Shown: positions 41,522 through 50,650 of the stretch, one piece after another
Layout of the letters: every line of letters begins with the position of its first letter
Position numbering within the stretch: position 1 is the stretch's first letter
NCBI RefSeq assembly: GCF_002979755.1
Contig: NZ_PCPP01000007.1
Coordinates: 62,001 to 126,000 of the forward strand
DNA from: Chryseobacterium culicis
GTDB taxonomy: Bacteria > Bacteroidota > Bacteroidia > Flavobacteriales > Weeksellaceae
Length of the DNA: 64,000 nucleotides
Reading direction: 5' to 3'
Translations under genes and position numbers: made by a program
Notes under the pieces: model-generated
Database searches by the model: none
What the model was told of the DNA's origin: nothing
Seen by the model: the letters and a program-made list of their open reading frames with translations, nothing else

Positions 41522-43717
41522 TTAACTTCCTAGTTCAAGCTGGTTTCTTACAAGTCTGTAATATTCGCCTCTTAAATCTACCAATTCAGCATGGCTTCCT
41601 TCTTCTACCACCTTTCCCTGATCCAGTACAATGATTTTATCTGCATGTCTTACTGTGGAAAGTCTGTGGGCAATAACAACAGCTGTCTTGCCTTTGAAGA
41701 ACTGCTCAAGATTTTCCATAATCACTTTCTCGTTATTGGCATCCAGTGCAGATGTAGCTTCATCAAATAAAATATATTCCGGAGCTTTATAAACGGCTCT
41801 GGCGATAAATAGTCTCTGCTTCTGACCACCACTGACTCCAACTCCCTCATTTCCGATTTTCGTGTTATAACTTAACGGAAGACTTTCTATAAATTCTTTG
41901 ATATTGGCAATGTCTACAGCACGTCTCAGCTTTTGTTTGTCAATATGATCCTCGCCAACAGCAATGTTATTGGCAATGGTATCATTGAATACGTAACCTT
42001 CCTGCATTACCACTCCGCAATGATCTCTCCAATACCTGGGAGAAATATTTTTCATATTGGTATTCCCGATTTTGATCTCACCTTTATCCGGATCATAAAA
42101 CTTCATCAACAGTTTCAGCAGTGTTGTTTTTCCGCTTCCGCTGGCTCCTACAATAGCTGTTGTCTGCTGATATGGAATGGTAAGGCTTAAGTTTTCAAAA
42201 ACCGGAACATCAGACCCAATATATCTGAATGACATATCTCTGATCTCGATATCTTTTTTAGGAAGATCTGTAACATAATGCTCATTTTTATCTTCTTCGT
42301 CATCTTTATCGTGAATTTCTCCTAGTCTTTCAAGGGAAATTTTAGCATCCTGAGTCTGCTTGATAAAATCGATAAGCTGTAGAAGCGGGCTGTTTAGCTG
42401 CCCAATGATGTACTGAACAGAAAGCATCATCCCTAACGTAAGATTTCCACTTAAAACGAGTTTTGCAGAAAGGAAACTCACCAGAATATCTTTCATCTGA
42501 TTGATAAAGTTACCTCCAACAGATTGCCATTGCTCTAATGAAAGTGATTTTATTCGGATTTTAAACAGTTTTACCTGAAGAAATTCCCAGTCCCATCTTT
42601 TTTGTTTCTCAGCATTATGCATTTTAATTTCCTGCATACCGTTGATAAGCTCGATTACTTTACTCTGTTCCTGAGATACCTGAGAGAATCTCTTATAGTC
42701 AAGTTCTTTTCTCTTTTTCAGGAAGAAAGTGATCCAGCCAACATATAATACAGCTCCTACAAGATAAACAATGAAAAGCCTGTAATCATAAAATAATAAT
42801 ACAATACTGAAGATAATAAGATTGACCAATGAGAATAATGTATTCAGTGAAGAACTTGTTAAAAGCTGTTCAATTCTGTGGTGGTCATTAATCCTCTGCA
42901 TAATATCTCCGGTCATTCTTGTATCGAAGAAACTAATAGGAAGCTTCATTAATTTGATAAAGAAATCGGAGATGATTGATATATTAATTCTTGCTGAAAG
43001 ATGGAGAAGGATCCAGCTTCTGATAGTTTCAATTCCCATTCTTCCCAGGAAGAGCATAATCTGTGCAAGTAACACCACATAGATAAAATTAATATCCTGG
43101 TTCTGTATCCCGACGTCTACAATACTCTGGGTAAGAAAGGGGAATATCAGAGAAAGTAAACTTCCTCCTAAAAGCCCTATGGCTAGCTGTACAACAAGTG
43201 TTTTATACTTAAGAAGATATTTGGAAAGGAATGTAAAGCTTGCCTTACTTTCTTCAGCATCAAATTCTGTCTGAAAGAATGCCGGGGTAGTTTCAAGAAT
43301 CAGGACAATTCCTTCTTCTGTATTTTCGTTGGCATTTTCTCCAATCCAGGACTTGATGAATTCTTCCCTGGTATAAGTGATCAATCCATAACTAGGATCT
43401 GAAATATATACTTTATCGTTTTTGTCAATTTTGTATACCACCACAAAATGGTTTTTATTCCAGTGTGCTATACAAGGGAAAGAAACCTCTTCTGTGAGGG
43501 TGTTGAAATCAATCTGGACACCCATTGAGCGGAATCCAAGGTTTTCTGCGGCATCACTCAGTCCAAGAAGGCTGCTTCCTTCACGTGTTGTTTCGGAAAG
43601 GTTACGAATTTGTTGCAGGGATATACTTTTACCATAATACTTACTTACGATCCTGAGACACGTAGGGCCGCAGTCTTTGGTATCTGGTTGCTTATAAAAA
43701 GGAAACTTTTTTTTCAA
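41522..43717 (-). CDS. C39 peptidase-containing ABC exporter (bacteriocin/peptide type)
   Basis: A 731-residue fusion of C39 peptidase, membrane domain and ATPase. The peptidase (residues 1-~130) has Gln10, the nucleophile Cys16 in DTKDCGPTC, His90 in NKNHFVVVY and Asp107 in ISDPSYG, so it should be active and cut leaders after Gly-Gly/Gly-Ala. About six membrane helices follow. The ATPase has Walker A GASGSGKTT, signature VSGGQKQR, Walker B YILFDEATSALD. Such PCAT exporters trim and export peptides. The neighbour genes encode VKOR-thioredoxin (upstream) and HlyD (downstream). Confidence 0.95.
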   Translation of the reverse strand: MKKKFPFYKQPDTKDCGPTCLRIVSKYYGKSISLQQIRNLSETTREGSSLLGLSDAAENLGFRSMGVQIDFNTLTEEVSFPCIAHWNKNHFVVVYKIDKNDKVYISDPSYGLITYTREEFIKSWIGENANENTEEGIVLILETTPAFFQTEFDAEESKASFTFLSKYLLKYKTLVVQLAIGLLGGSLLSLIFPFLTQSIVDVGIQNQDINFIYVVLLAQIMLFLGRMGIETIRSWILLHLSARINISIISDFFIKLMKLPISFFDTRMTGDIMQRINDHHRIEQLLTSSSLNTLFSLVNLIIFSIVLLFYDYRLFIVYLVGAVLYVGWITFFLKKRKELDYKRFSQVSQEQSKVIELINGMQEIKMHNAEKQKRWDWEFLQVKLFKIRIKSLSLEQWQSVGGNFINQMKDILVSFLSAKLVLSGNLTLGMMLSVQYIIGQLNSPLLQLIDFIKQTQDAKISLERLGEIHDKDDEEDKNEHYVTDLPKKDIEIRDMSFRYIGSDVPVFENLSLTIPYQQTTAIVGASGSGKTTLLKLLMKFYDPDKGEIKIGNTNMKNISPRYWRDHCGVVMQEGYVFNDTIANNIAVGEDHIDKQKLRRAVDIANIKEFIESLPLSYNTKIGNEGVGVSGGQKQRLFIARAVYKAPEYILFDEATSALDANNEKVIMENLEQFFKGKTAVVIAHRLSTVRHADKIIVLDQGKVVEEGSHAELVDLRGEYYRLVRNQLELGS

Positions 43718-43771
43718 AACTACTACTCATTATAAAATGCCGTCAATGAATGACGACATTTTTACTTTAAT

Positions 43772-43867
43772 TCAATTATAATTCAATGAAATGGTAAACG
43801 GGAAATCGTCCCATTGGTCACCGTTTTCTACTCTTTTACATCTTTTCAGATGGTTATTTTGTTTTTC
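43772..43867 (-). other. Startless short reading frame between VKOR and C39 ABC genes
   Basis: A 31-codon open frame without ATG, in the gap of the exporter operon, encodes a peptide including NNHLKRCKRVENGDQWDDF and ending FTISLNYN. It looks coding in composition. It is bounded by TAG upstream and TGA downstream, and no ATG, GTG or TTG opens it. It may be a peptide-gene remnant or a chance frame. Confidence 0.25.
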
Positions 43868-43906
43868 CTAAGATAGTGAAATTTTTAAATGGATGAGATT
43901 TATTTA

Positions 43907-45421
43907 TTATATCTCATCATCCTCTATTAATTCATCAATAAAGAATAAAATATCTTCACGATCATATTTGTCAGGGAACTGATATCCGTTGATGATAAAG
44001 ATCGGCGTAAAGTTTAATCCTGCATTACTGTTTTCATTAGTCATCTCCACCATTGGGTCAAGGTTTTCTGATGTTACAGTTCCTCCGGAAAGAGCATTGA
44101 TTTTGCTTTCATCCTTAGTTTCGAACCATTCTTCTACCGCATGTAAGAATTCTTTTTCGGGTTTATTATGGTAAATATGAGTTAAGTCTGAAAGAAGCTG
44201 TGTGTATTTTTCAGGAGCTCTGTCCGGGGTGTAATTAAATCTCATCTGCAAAGAAAGAGTATCCGGATATTTCTCCAAAAGACCTTCTATCAGTTTATGA
44301 GCATCTTTACAGAAACCACAATATGGATTGGAAACGATAGAGATACGAAGTTTAGCATCTCTTTTTCCAACAGCAAAAGTTTCAGTATCCTGAAATTCTA
44401 TTTTTGGATTCTGTTCCATCTGGTTTTTGAACAGCTCATAATTTCTTTTGAATCTAAGGTTTTTTGCATTCGATTTTTGAAGGGTTTCCTTTTGCTCAAG
44501 AAGAGTGTTAAAATAGATCACTGCAGAGAATACAAGAGCCCACAGAATGACAGTCAATAAAAGCGTTCCCACACTGAATGACAGATTCTCGAAAAATAAG
44601 CTGCTTATTACAATTTGTCCTGCCAGGATTGAAATAATTAAAAGACATACTCTACAGAATGTTTTTTCTACAAATGCCTGGATGTATAGAGAGTATCCGA
44701 TGGCAAGTACAGAAACGAATGTAAATCCTTTTACGATATAAGCTGTGGCAGGTAAGAACAGACCTAATACGGCAAGTCCTGCAAAATAGATAAGAGAAAA
44801 ATCTGCAAATTTTAACCCTAAAATACTTGTTTTATCCTGCTTGATAATTTTATCACATGAGTTGGCTGTCTGGCTTGCAGCAGCCCCACCGCCTCCGCAT
44901 ATACTTCCGATGACAGTAGAGGTATTTCCGAATTTCTGGTTGAAAATTTCAAGAGAAATATAAACGCCTGCTAATGAAAGAACATTAAAGAGAGCTTCAT
45001 AAATGGTTTGGCTCATAAAAGAATAAGCAAGAACAGCAGCAAAAATGATGTAAAGAACCGGTTTGAAATTAAAGGTCAGTTTGCTTTCTGCATTTTCAGT
45101 TTTTTCAAAAAGGAGTACGAAATCTGTTGATTTAGTATAAAGTTCTTCTTTACCTAAGGTCTTTGCTTTTTCTGAATATACTGAATAATTACTTCCTGAT
45201 TTCTTTACCAGAGAAAATGAATTCTCAACAATGGCAATAAATTCTTCCGGAAGTTCATCCCAATATTCTTTGTCAAGTTCGTAAGCATCATTTTTTACTC
45301 CCATAAAGTTCAGTGTATCACTGAATGCCAGTGCAGATGGGTAATTGGGATGGGAGTTGAACTGAAAAATAAATTCCTGTTTATCGAGTTTTAGATGGTT
45401 AATTAGTTTGTCAAAAATCAT
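43907..45421 (-). CDS. VKOR-thioredoxin fusion with N-terminal inactive C39-like domain
   Basis: A 504-residue protein. Residues ~1-110 align with the C39 fold (HPNYPSALAFSDTLNFMGV, LPEEFIAIV) but lack the Cys nucleophile, so the domain is inactive or binds leaders. Residues ~120-305 are five or more membrane helices of a vitamin K epoxide reductase-like oxidase with Cys175, Cys189 and the CRVC pair (256/259). Residues ~340-504 are a DsbA-like thioredoxin domain with CGFC (368-371) in SNPYCGFCKDAH. It should form disulphides in exported peptides. It is the first gene of the exporter locus. Confidence 0.88.
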   Translation of the reverse strand: MIFDKLINHLKLDKQEFIFQFNSHPNYPSALAFSDTLNFMGVKNDAYELDKEYWDELPEEFIAIVENSFSLVKKSGSNYSVYSEKAKTLGKEELYTKSTDFVLLFEKTENAESKLTFNFKPVLYIIFAAVLAYSFMSQTIYEALFNVLSLAGVYISLEIFNQKFGNTSTVIGSICGGGGAAASQTANSCDKIIKQDKTSILGLKFADFSLIYFAGLAVLGLFLPATAYIVKGFTFVSVLAIGYSLYIQAFVEKTFCRVCLLIISILAGQIVISSLFFENLSFSVGTLLLTVILWALVFSAVIYFNTLLEQKETLQKSNAKNLRFKRNYELFKNQMEQNPKIEFQDTETFAVGKRDAKLRISIVSNPYCGFCKDAHKLIEGLLEKYPDTLSLQMRFNYTPDRAPEKYTQLLSDLTHIYHNKPEKEFLHAVEEWFETKDESKINALSGGTVTSENLDPMVEMTNENSNAGLNFTPIFIINGYQFPDKYDREDILFFIDELIEDDEI

Positions 45422-46207
45422 ATTAATATTTTTATCTAAAATACACAGATGTTTTAAATATACAAAAAAAATTCTCCTTTATTAGTGAGATATAAATGGG
45501 TATTGATAGATTTTATTTGATCCTCAGTATTTTATTCTATAGAATTGTAAGCTAAAAACCCGTTTTACAACACAATATTGTACTTCTAAAAAAGGCATGG
45601 ATCTCTTGTTTAGAAATCAATTGATCTGTATTATTCGGCGTTTTGCTATCCATAGCAGGTTTTCTTTTAAGAGAAATAAGGGATATTCTTACAGGCTGTA
45701 TTTTGAAATTTTCAGGATGAAGTTGAAATGAAACTTTATCTATGTGAGTGAAATGCTCTTTTATTTAGGTAAAAACAGAATTAATAATAACTTCAAAAAT
45801 GATTCAGATATTTCGCAATTTTTGAGGTGAAAATTTTAGAAATATCACATCAAATACTATAGATAACTCCAATTTTTAAAATAGCAAAAACAGGATAGAA
45901 ATGGAATGTTTTTTATCTAAGTAAATGTTTTATTTTTTGAATTTTTCGTAGCTTATATGGATTTAAACCTTGCTTTGGACATTGGATGTCGTTGTTTTGT
46001 GTGATTTGTGACAAGATGAAATGAACTCAAAAAAACTTAAAAAATCATAAAGTTTTCATAAAGTTTTAAAAAAGGATGGAAATGTTTTTGTATTTATAAA
46101 ATATGTCGTACTTTTACATCGCCTTGAATGAGGGAACAAGTCAAGGTAATAAATTTTTTTTCATCATTTGTGTTTTTAGAATCGTATCGCCTGATACGAT
46201 TCTTTTT
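45422..46207. other. 786-base intergenic region upstream of the exporter locus
   Basis: This long gap has no convincing protein gene. On the minus strand a 33-codon ATG frame (45552-45653) starts MDSKTPNNTDQLISK and ends ILCCKTGF; it has no GG leader and no support. The right part holds a possible plus-strand small RNA. The rest is AT-rich and probably holds the VKOR promoter. Confidence 0.5.
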
Positions 46208-46209
46208 TT
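46085..46209 (+). ncRNA. Candidate orphan small RNA (promoter and terminator visible)
   Basis: TTTTTG at 46085-46090 and TACTTTTAC at 46109-46117 form a Bacteroidetes-type promoter with 18-base spacing. A transcript starting near 46121 would have a small 5' hairpin (CCTTGA 46122-46127 with TCAAGG 46141-46146), a T-rich stretch, and end at a strong terminator: AGAATCGTATC / GATACGATTCT (46178-46203) plus T run. The T run is on the plus strand only, so the terminator does not serve the minus-strand DUF3810 gene. No ORF with a normal start fits. About 85 nt long. No RNA family is assigned. Confidence 0.45.
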
Positions 46210-47272
46210 ATATTTTCTCATAATTCAGGAGAAGATCTATAAAGTAAGAATACGTTACTGAACCTTCCTGCTGATTACTTTTCAGAAACAGGTTATTGGT
46301 GAATCCAAAGAAATCATCCAGCCAACCCTGGTGACGGAAAATGAAGCTTTTTTCATAAGCACGATCCCTTTTCATTGCTGGAGAATAATGATGGAGAACA
46401 TTCTTTACAAATTCAGGATCTTCCTCTGCAATGAATCTCAAAAGACTTTTTAAAGTGAATAATTCTGTACTGTATTTTAACTCCGGATTACCGGAATGAA
46501 TCCCTATCAAATATCCCACAAAATTAGCCTCCTGCTCTCTTGCGAAGCCCAGTTGATGAGAACTTTCGTGGGCAGTTGTGAAGGGAATAAAAGTATGAGG
46601 TAATTCAGAGTTATACTGAGCTTCTGCGGTAAAGGGATTGTAGTATCCGAGAATACCTGTAAAATTCATTACATTCTTGAATAAACTGGGTTTGATATCC
46701 AGTATCTGAGGAGCTCTTTTATCCGAAATATAAGAAGGTAATTTTGTCTGCTGATTCAGGATTTCCTTTTGTATAGAAGTTAGGTCAGTGATGATAAAAA
46801 TGCCCTTATTGTCCTCATGAACAGACTGTCGGGTTTGCCTGCATTTTTCAAGATAGATAAGAGCCAGTTTTTTTGCCTTATTCACATTGGGTTCTTCCTG
46901 GCTTGAAAGTTTTTGAATAATAGGAGTCTGGAAATACAACATCCCCCAAAATACCTGATAAATGAAATAAAACACATTCATGATGATCAGTATCTTTATC
47001 ATCGAATTATTTCTTCGTTGCTTTTTGAATAAAGTGATGAGATAATATAAAAGAAAAGCTGCCAGAATAATATAAATCAAATCTCCAACAGAAAACGGAG
47101 CCCAGCTGAACAGCAACTGGTGAGCTCTTTTCTGAAATTCAAAAAAGTTTTCAAAAAAAGAAATCATCACTTTGGATTTTGAGAATCCATAGAACAAAAG
47201 AAATTGGGCAAGTAATATACCTGCCCAAAATCTCTTTTTCTTATATATTTTTGTCGTTATATTAATGACCAT
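46208..47272 (-). CDS. DUF3810 membrane-bound putative metalloprotease
   Basis: A ~354-residue protein of the DUF3810 family. N-terminal membrane segments (about three in residues 10-120) are followed by a domain with HESSH near residue 235, within TAHESSHQLGFAREQEANF, matching the HExxH zinc site with a downstream Glu. Family function is unknown but a peptidase is implied. I prefer the ATG at 47272, ten codons into the longest frame; it overlaps the end of the upstream permease gene by about ten bases, which suggests coupling. Confidence 0.85.
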   Translation of the reverse strand: MVINITTKIYKKKRFWAGILLAQFLLFYGFSKSKVMISFFENFFEFQKRAHQLLFSWAPFSVGDLIYIILAAFLLYYLITLFKKQRRNNSMIKILIIMNVFYFIYQVFWGMLYFQTPIIQKLSSQEEPNVNKAKKLALIYLEKCRQTRQSVHEDNKGIFIITDLTSIQKEILNQQTKLPSYISDKRAPQILDIKPSLFKNVMNFTGILGYYNPFTAEAQYNSELPHTFIPFTTAHESSHQLGFAREQEANFVGYLIGIHSGNPELKYSTELFTLKSLLRFIAEEDPEFVKNVLHHYSPAMKRDRAYEKSFIFRHQGWLDDFFGFTNNLFLKSNQQEGSVTYSYFIDLLLNYEKI

Positions 47273-48707
47273 TACCTTTAGATACTTTATCCAGATCAAT
47301 GCCCTGAGCCTTCAGAATTCCACTTACACGGATTGCATAGAATGCAAGATAAGCAAAACAAACAACCCCTACGATATAACTGAAATGAATATTCGTAAGA
47401 TCGGCAATATATCCTTGTATAAAACTTACAATACCTCCACCCATAATCATCATAATAAGATATCCTGAACCTTGATTGGTGTGTTTTCCAAGTCCGTTAA
47501 TCGCCAATGCGAAAATACATGGCCATAGAGTAGAGCAGAAAAGACCTACACTGGTGAATGCATATACAGATACCATTCCTGTTGTGAACATTCCTATTAG
47601 TAAAGCTGTGATCCCTGCTAAAGAGAAGATAAGAAGCATTCTTGCCGGATTTCCTTTACTTAAAATATCACAGATAATCATTGCAATAATGATAAATCCA
47701 TATACATAGAACGGAGAAAGATCATGATGAGCAAGTGCATTTACAAATAAAAATACTCCAAATGCAAGATAAGGCGCTAAGAATCTTAAGACCTTTTTGA
47801 ATCCTGCGTTTACATCAAATGCTTCTACAGCACCTGTCCAACGGCCAATCATTAATGATGCCCAGTATAGAGAGATATAGGGAGCGACATCTTTTGTTTC
47901 AAATCCTAGATTTTTTTCCATATAGGCAGGAAGGTTACTTGCCGTAGAAACTTCTACTCCTACATATACGAAGATTGCGATCATTCCCATTACCAATTGA
48001 GGGTACTGGAATGCTGATTTTCTGTGCTCTCCCGGAGTTGTGTCATCTGTATCCTCAGTGTTAGTAGGAGTTACAGCAGGAAGAGAAGAAAATTTAAGCA
48101 TTAAAGCTACAAGCGCAAAGGCTGCTCCCAATATCAAGTAAGGTATTTTTACACTTTCTATACTTGCTTCTGTATTGGCAGCACTTGCAGAACCAAAAAT
48201 GGCAAATGCCACGATAAGCGGCCCGATGGTTGTTCCTAGGTTGTTGATTCCCCCGGCCATCGTTAACCTCTGAGATCCTGTTTCTGTAGGACCTACCTCA
48301 ATCGCAAGCGGATTGGCAACAATCTGTTGAAGAGAGAATCCTAAACCTACAATAAATAATCCGGAGATCATTAAAGGGAAAGAATGCATATTGGCGGCAG
48401 GGTAGAACAGTAAGGTTCCCAATGCGGAAATCAAAAGTCCTACAATAAGGCCGTTTTTATACCCGATTTTGTTGATCAAATCCTGTTTCAGACTCTTTGA
48501 TACAATCATATAAATTAAAGAACCTACAGTATACGCTACATAAAAGCATATCTGCACCAGCATACTTTCAGTTTGAGATAGATTGAAGGCTTTTTGAAAA
48601 ACGGGGATCAGAATATCATTACTGGCTGCTACAAATCCCCAAAAGAAGAATACAGTAACCAACGGAATGAATTGTGCCCAATTGGTTTGTTTAGAATAAT
48701 TTGACAT
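47262..48707 (-). CDS. MFS sugar permease (FucP/glucose-galactose family)
   Basis: A ~481-residue major facilitator of the fucose:H+ symporter family, with twelve hydrophobic segments. FVAASNDILIPVFQKAFNLSQ near the N-terminus, GLGFSLQQIVANPLAIEVGP and the GGGIVSFIQGYIAD segment are typical of bacteroidete hexose/N-acetylglucosamine permeases. The ATG at 48707 (MSNYSKQTNW) is preferred to one eight codons upstream. The sugar-kinase gene ~2 kb away makes amino-sugar or glucose import plausible. Confidence 0.9.
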   Translation of the reverse strand: MSNYSKQTNWAQFIPLVTVFFFWGFVAASNDILIPVFQKAFNLSQTESMLVQICFYVAYTVGSLIYMIVSKSLKQDLINKIGYKNGLIVGLLISALGTLLFYPAANMHSFPLMISGLFIVGLGFSLQQIVANPLAIEVGPTETGSQRLTMAGGINNLGTTIGPLIVAFAIFGSASAANTEASIESVKIPYLILGAAFALVALMLKFSSLPAVTPTNTEDTDDTTPGEHRKSAFQYPQLVMGMIAIFVYVGVEVSTASNLPAYMEKNLGFETKDVAPYISLYWASLMIGRWTGAVEAFDVNAGFKKVLRFLAPYLAFGVFLFVNALAHHDLSPFYVYGFIIIAMIICDILSKGNPARMLLIFSLAGITALLIGMFTTGMVSVYAFTSVGLFCSTLWPCIFALAINGLGKHTNQGSGYLIMMIMGGGIVSFIQGYIADLTNIHFSYIVGVVCFAYLAFYAIRVSGILKAQGIDLDKVSKGNGH

Positions 48708-48737
48708 ATTTATTATAGATTTCACAAACAAATATAA

Positions 48738-49475
48738 CTATTTCCTTTCAACGGAATACCTGATTAAGGTTTTTTTTATTGTCTCATAAGCCTCTGCCTT
48801 TAAGTCTTTTGGCGAATCTGTGGGCTCAATGATTCCATTGAAATACACCTTTACTCTTCCAGGATAGCCTTTTGAGTTTTCAAACGGGAACATTTCCTTG
48901 AGTCCCACAAAGGTATAAACAGCTATAGGAGATTGATGTTTTGAAGACAGCATGAAGGCACCGTCCTTAAAATCATCGAGGATAACAGAAGTGTCGTCAG
49001 GTACACCGCCTTCAGGAAAAATAGCAATACTGTTGCCTTCCTCCATCTTCTCTGCGCATCTGCGGTATACATCGGCACGGCTTTTTGCACTGGCTCGGTC
49101 TACCATGACACAAATCCTTTTATATATGGTTCCAAAAATAGGAATCTTTACCAGTTCTTTTTTTCCTACAAAACAAATCGGATGATCGGGAAACAGGATG
49201 CAGACAAGCATAATATCCATAATGGACGTATGGTTGGAGATAAAGACATAAGGGATGTTCCTATCTTTTTTCTGTTCCGAAAGGTTCGTCAGATCATATC
49301 TGAAGCCCATCCCGTAAAACATGCCGAAACACCAGAGTCTGACAAGTTTATAGCCGTATTTATAATGCTTTTTATTAAAGGATAAAATATAAACCGGGAT
49401 TCCAATACCCACTGTCAGGAAAAATGCCAACAGCAGCAGCCAGAATCTCCAGAGATAATTTAAAATTTTTGTCAC
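48738..49475 (-). CDS. 1-acyl-sn-glycerol-3-phosphate acyltransferase (PlsC family)
   Basis: A 245-residue PlsC-type acyltransferase for phosphatidic acid synthesis. The active-site motif is NHTSIMD (NHx4D) near residue 82 and the second motif is FPEGG near residue 156. One or two membrane segments are near the N-terminus. It is followed by the permease gene and preceded by GtrA, four bases away. Confidence 0.92.
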   Translation of the reverse strand: MTKILNYLWRFWLLLLAFFLTVGIGIPVYILSFNKKHYKYGYKLVRLWCFGMFYGMGFRYDLTNLSEQKKDRNIPYVFISNHTSIMDIMLVCILFPDHPICFVGKKELVKIPIFGTIYKRICVMVDRASAKSRADVYRRCAEKMEEGNSIAIFPEGGVPDDTSVILDDFKDGAFMLSSKHQSPIAVYTFVGLKEMFPFENSKGYPGRVKVYFNGIIEPTDSPKDLKAEAYETIKKTLIRYSVERK

Positions 49476-49478
49476 AGC

Positions 49479-49937
49479 TTAACCGTTAAAAATTACTTTC
49501 TTCTTTATCGAATAATTCAGAATGGAAACCAGCAATATTGCTGCAATTTTGCTGATCATTTCCGGGCTCAAGGTATAAAAAAATAAATTGATATTATCCT
49601 TAAAAATGAAACTGTAGAATATTTGGAAAAAACCTAAGCTGAGTAATGTTGAAAAGAAAGAAACCACCATAAAATAAGCAAACTCTTTTCTCTTCGAATG
49701 CTTTCCCCTTTCAAATACAAACCAGATACTCAGAAAGTAGTTGGTAATAATCCCGCAGCTGGTAGAAAAAATATTACTTAAAGGATAATGTATCCCATAG
49801 AAGTTGGTTTCCTTTACAAAGAAGTGCGGAAGATAGGTGCTGAAAATCTTAAAGCTGCCTATTTCTATAATGGCACTCAGTCCTCCTGCAATGATGAAGA
49901 ACAAAACCTGTTTCTGGCGTAAGAGTATTTCTTTCAT
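49479..49937 (-). CDS. GtrA-family membrane protein
   Basis: A 152-residue protein with four hydrophobic segments typical of GtrA-like proteins (FIIAGGLSAIIEIGSFKIF start, GIITNYFLSIWFVFERG in the middle). Such proteins are linked to polysaccharide or teichoic acid modification and lipid-linked sugar movement. It is directly upstream of plsC with a three-base gap. Confidence 0.85.
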   Translation of the reverse strand: MKEILLRQKQVLFFIIAGGLSAIIEIGSFKIFSTYLPHFFVKETNFYGIHYPLSNIFSTSCGIITNYFLSIWFVFERGKHSKRKEFAYFMVVSFFSTLLSLGFFQIFYSFIFKDNINLFFYTLSPEMISKIAAILLVSILNYSIKKKVIFNG

Positions 49938-50301
49938 TTAATGAGTATAAAACTAAAAATCTTTGTCCATACCGGATAGCGTGCTGAAGTGATCTATATC
50001 TCAGCAGATAAACACCTTAGTGAATTCCTCTTCATAATAATGGTTTTAAAATACCAATAATTACATAGCTTCACAATATGGATATGCAAATTTATAACTA
50101 TATGTTAAACACTGAAAAAAGTTGTTAAAATATTTTTTTTAATAAAAATTATTTCTAATTTTAATATTCAGAATGATGTAATTAAGACCTGATAATAAAT
50201 TCATTTTCAACTCCTTGTGTTGATGGTTTTTTCTATCTTGTAGTGCACGATTAAGCGCATATACTCCAACATTTTATGACCCAATTATTAATAATATTTG
50301 T
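49938..50301. other. Intergenic region, no gene seen
   Basis: 364 AT-rich bases between divergent genes. A few short frames under 25 codons occur without support. An AGGAG followed by ATG on the minus strand opens a 21-codon frame, which I do not regard as a gene. Confidence 0.5.
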
Positions 50302-50565
50302 ATGAAAAGTCAAAACAAATACAGAAAATTCCAGCTTCAACAGAAAAATATTGAGGCTCTTGAGAAAGAAAATTCCCGCTTCAAAAGAGTGTATTCTGAA
50401 TATGAAAATATGTCAAATGAATTGTGGAATCTTGAAAACTCCAATGGAGAACCAGTGCCTGATGATTTTATCAATGCAATGGTATTACAGACTTCCTATC
50501 TGGAAGATGAAATAGAAGACTGGCTCTTACAATTCAACGAAAAAAAAACACAGATTAAACATTAA
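50302..50565 (+). CDS. Small coiled-coil protein, function unknown
   Basis: An 87-residue soluble protein, predicted helical throughout (YRKFQLQQKNIEALEKENSR and DEIEDWLLQFNEKKTQI), with no Cys and no known motif. It is not recognised beyond being a plausible conserved small protein. It starts close to a TAATATTTG-like box that overlaps the usual leader, so its mRNA may be nearly leaderless. Confidence 0.55.
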   Translation: MKSQNKYRKFQLQQKNIEALEKENSRFKRVYSEYENMSNELWNLENSNGEPVPDDFINAMVLQTSYLEDEIEDWLLQFNEKKTQIKH

Positions 50566-50650
50566 TGATTTTAGACAGCTTCCAGGTTGTTTTTAAACGC
50601 TAATTGAAGATAAATTCCTAATTTAGCACCCTTAAATTAAAATCTAAAAT

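Noticed and set aside
41356..41524. A plus-strand open frame of about 55 codons across the HlyD/ABC gap containing GGGISAGYQNVFIYK.
   Set aside because: It has no start codon, runs antisense to a clear operon and overlaps both neighbouring genes, so it is most likely a chance frame.
45552..45653. A 33-codon ATG frame on the minus strand (begins MDSKTPNNTDQLISK, ends ILCCKTGF) upstream of the VKOR gene, considered as exporter substrate.
   Set aside because: It lacks a GG/GA leader or a basic leader start, has only two Cys, and shows no promoter of its own.
46021..46050. Short frame MNSKKLKKS that looks like the start of a GG-leader peptide.
   Set aside because: It stops after nine codons with no Gly-Gly site and no conserved continuation.
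46178..46203. Hairpin beside the DUF3810 stop, first read as its terminator.
   Set aside because: The T tract follows the hairpin only on the plus strand, so it does not fit termination of the minus-strand DUF3810 transcript.
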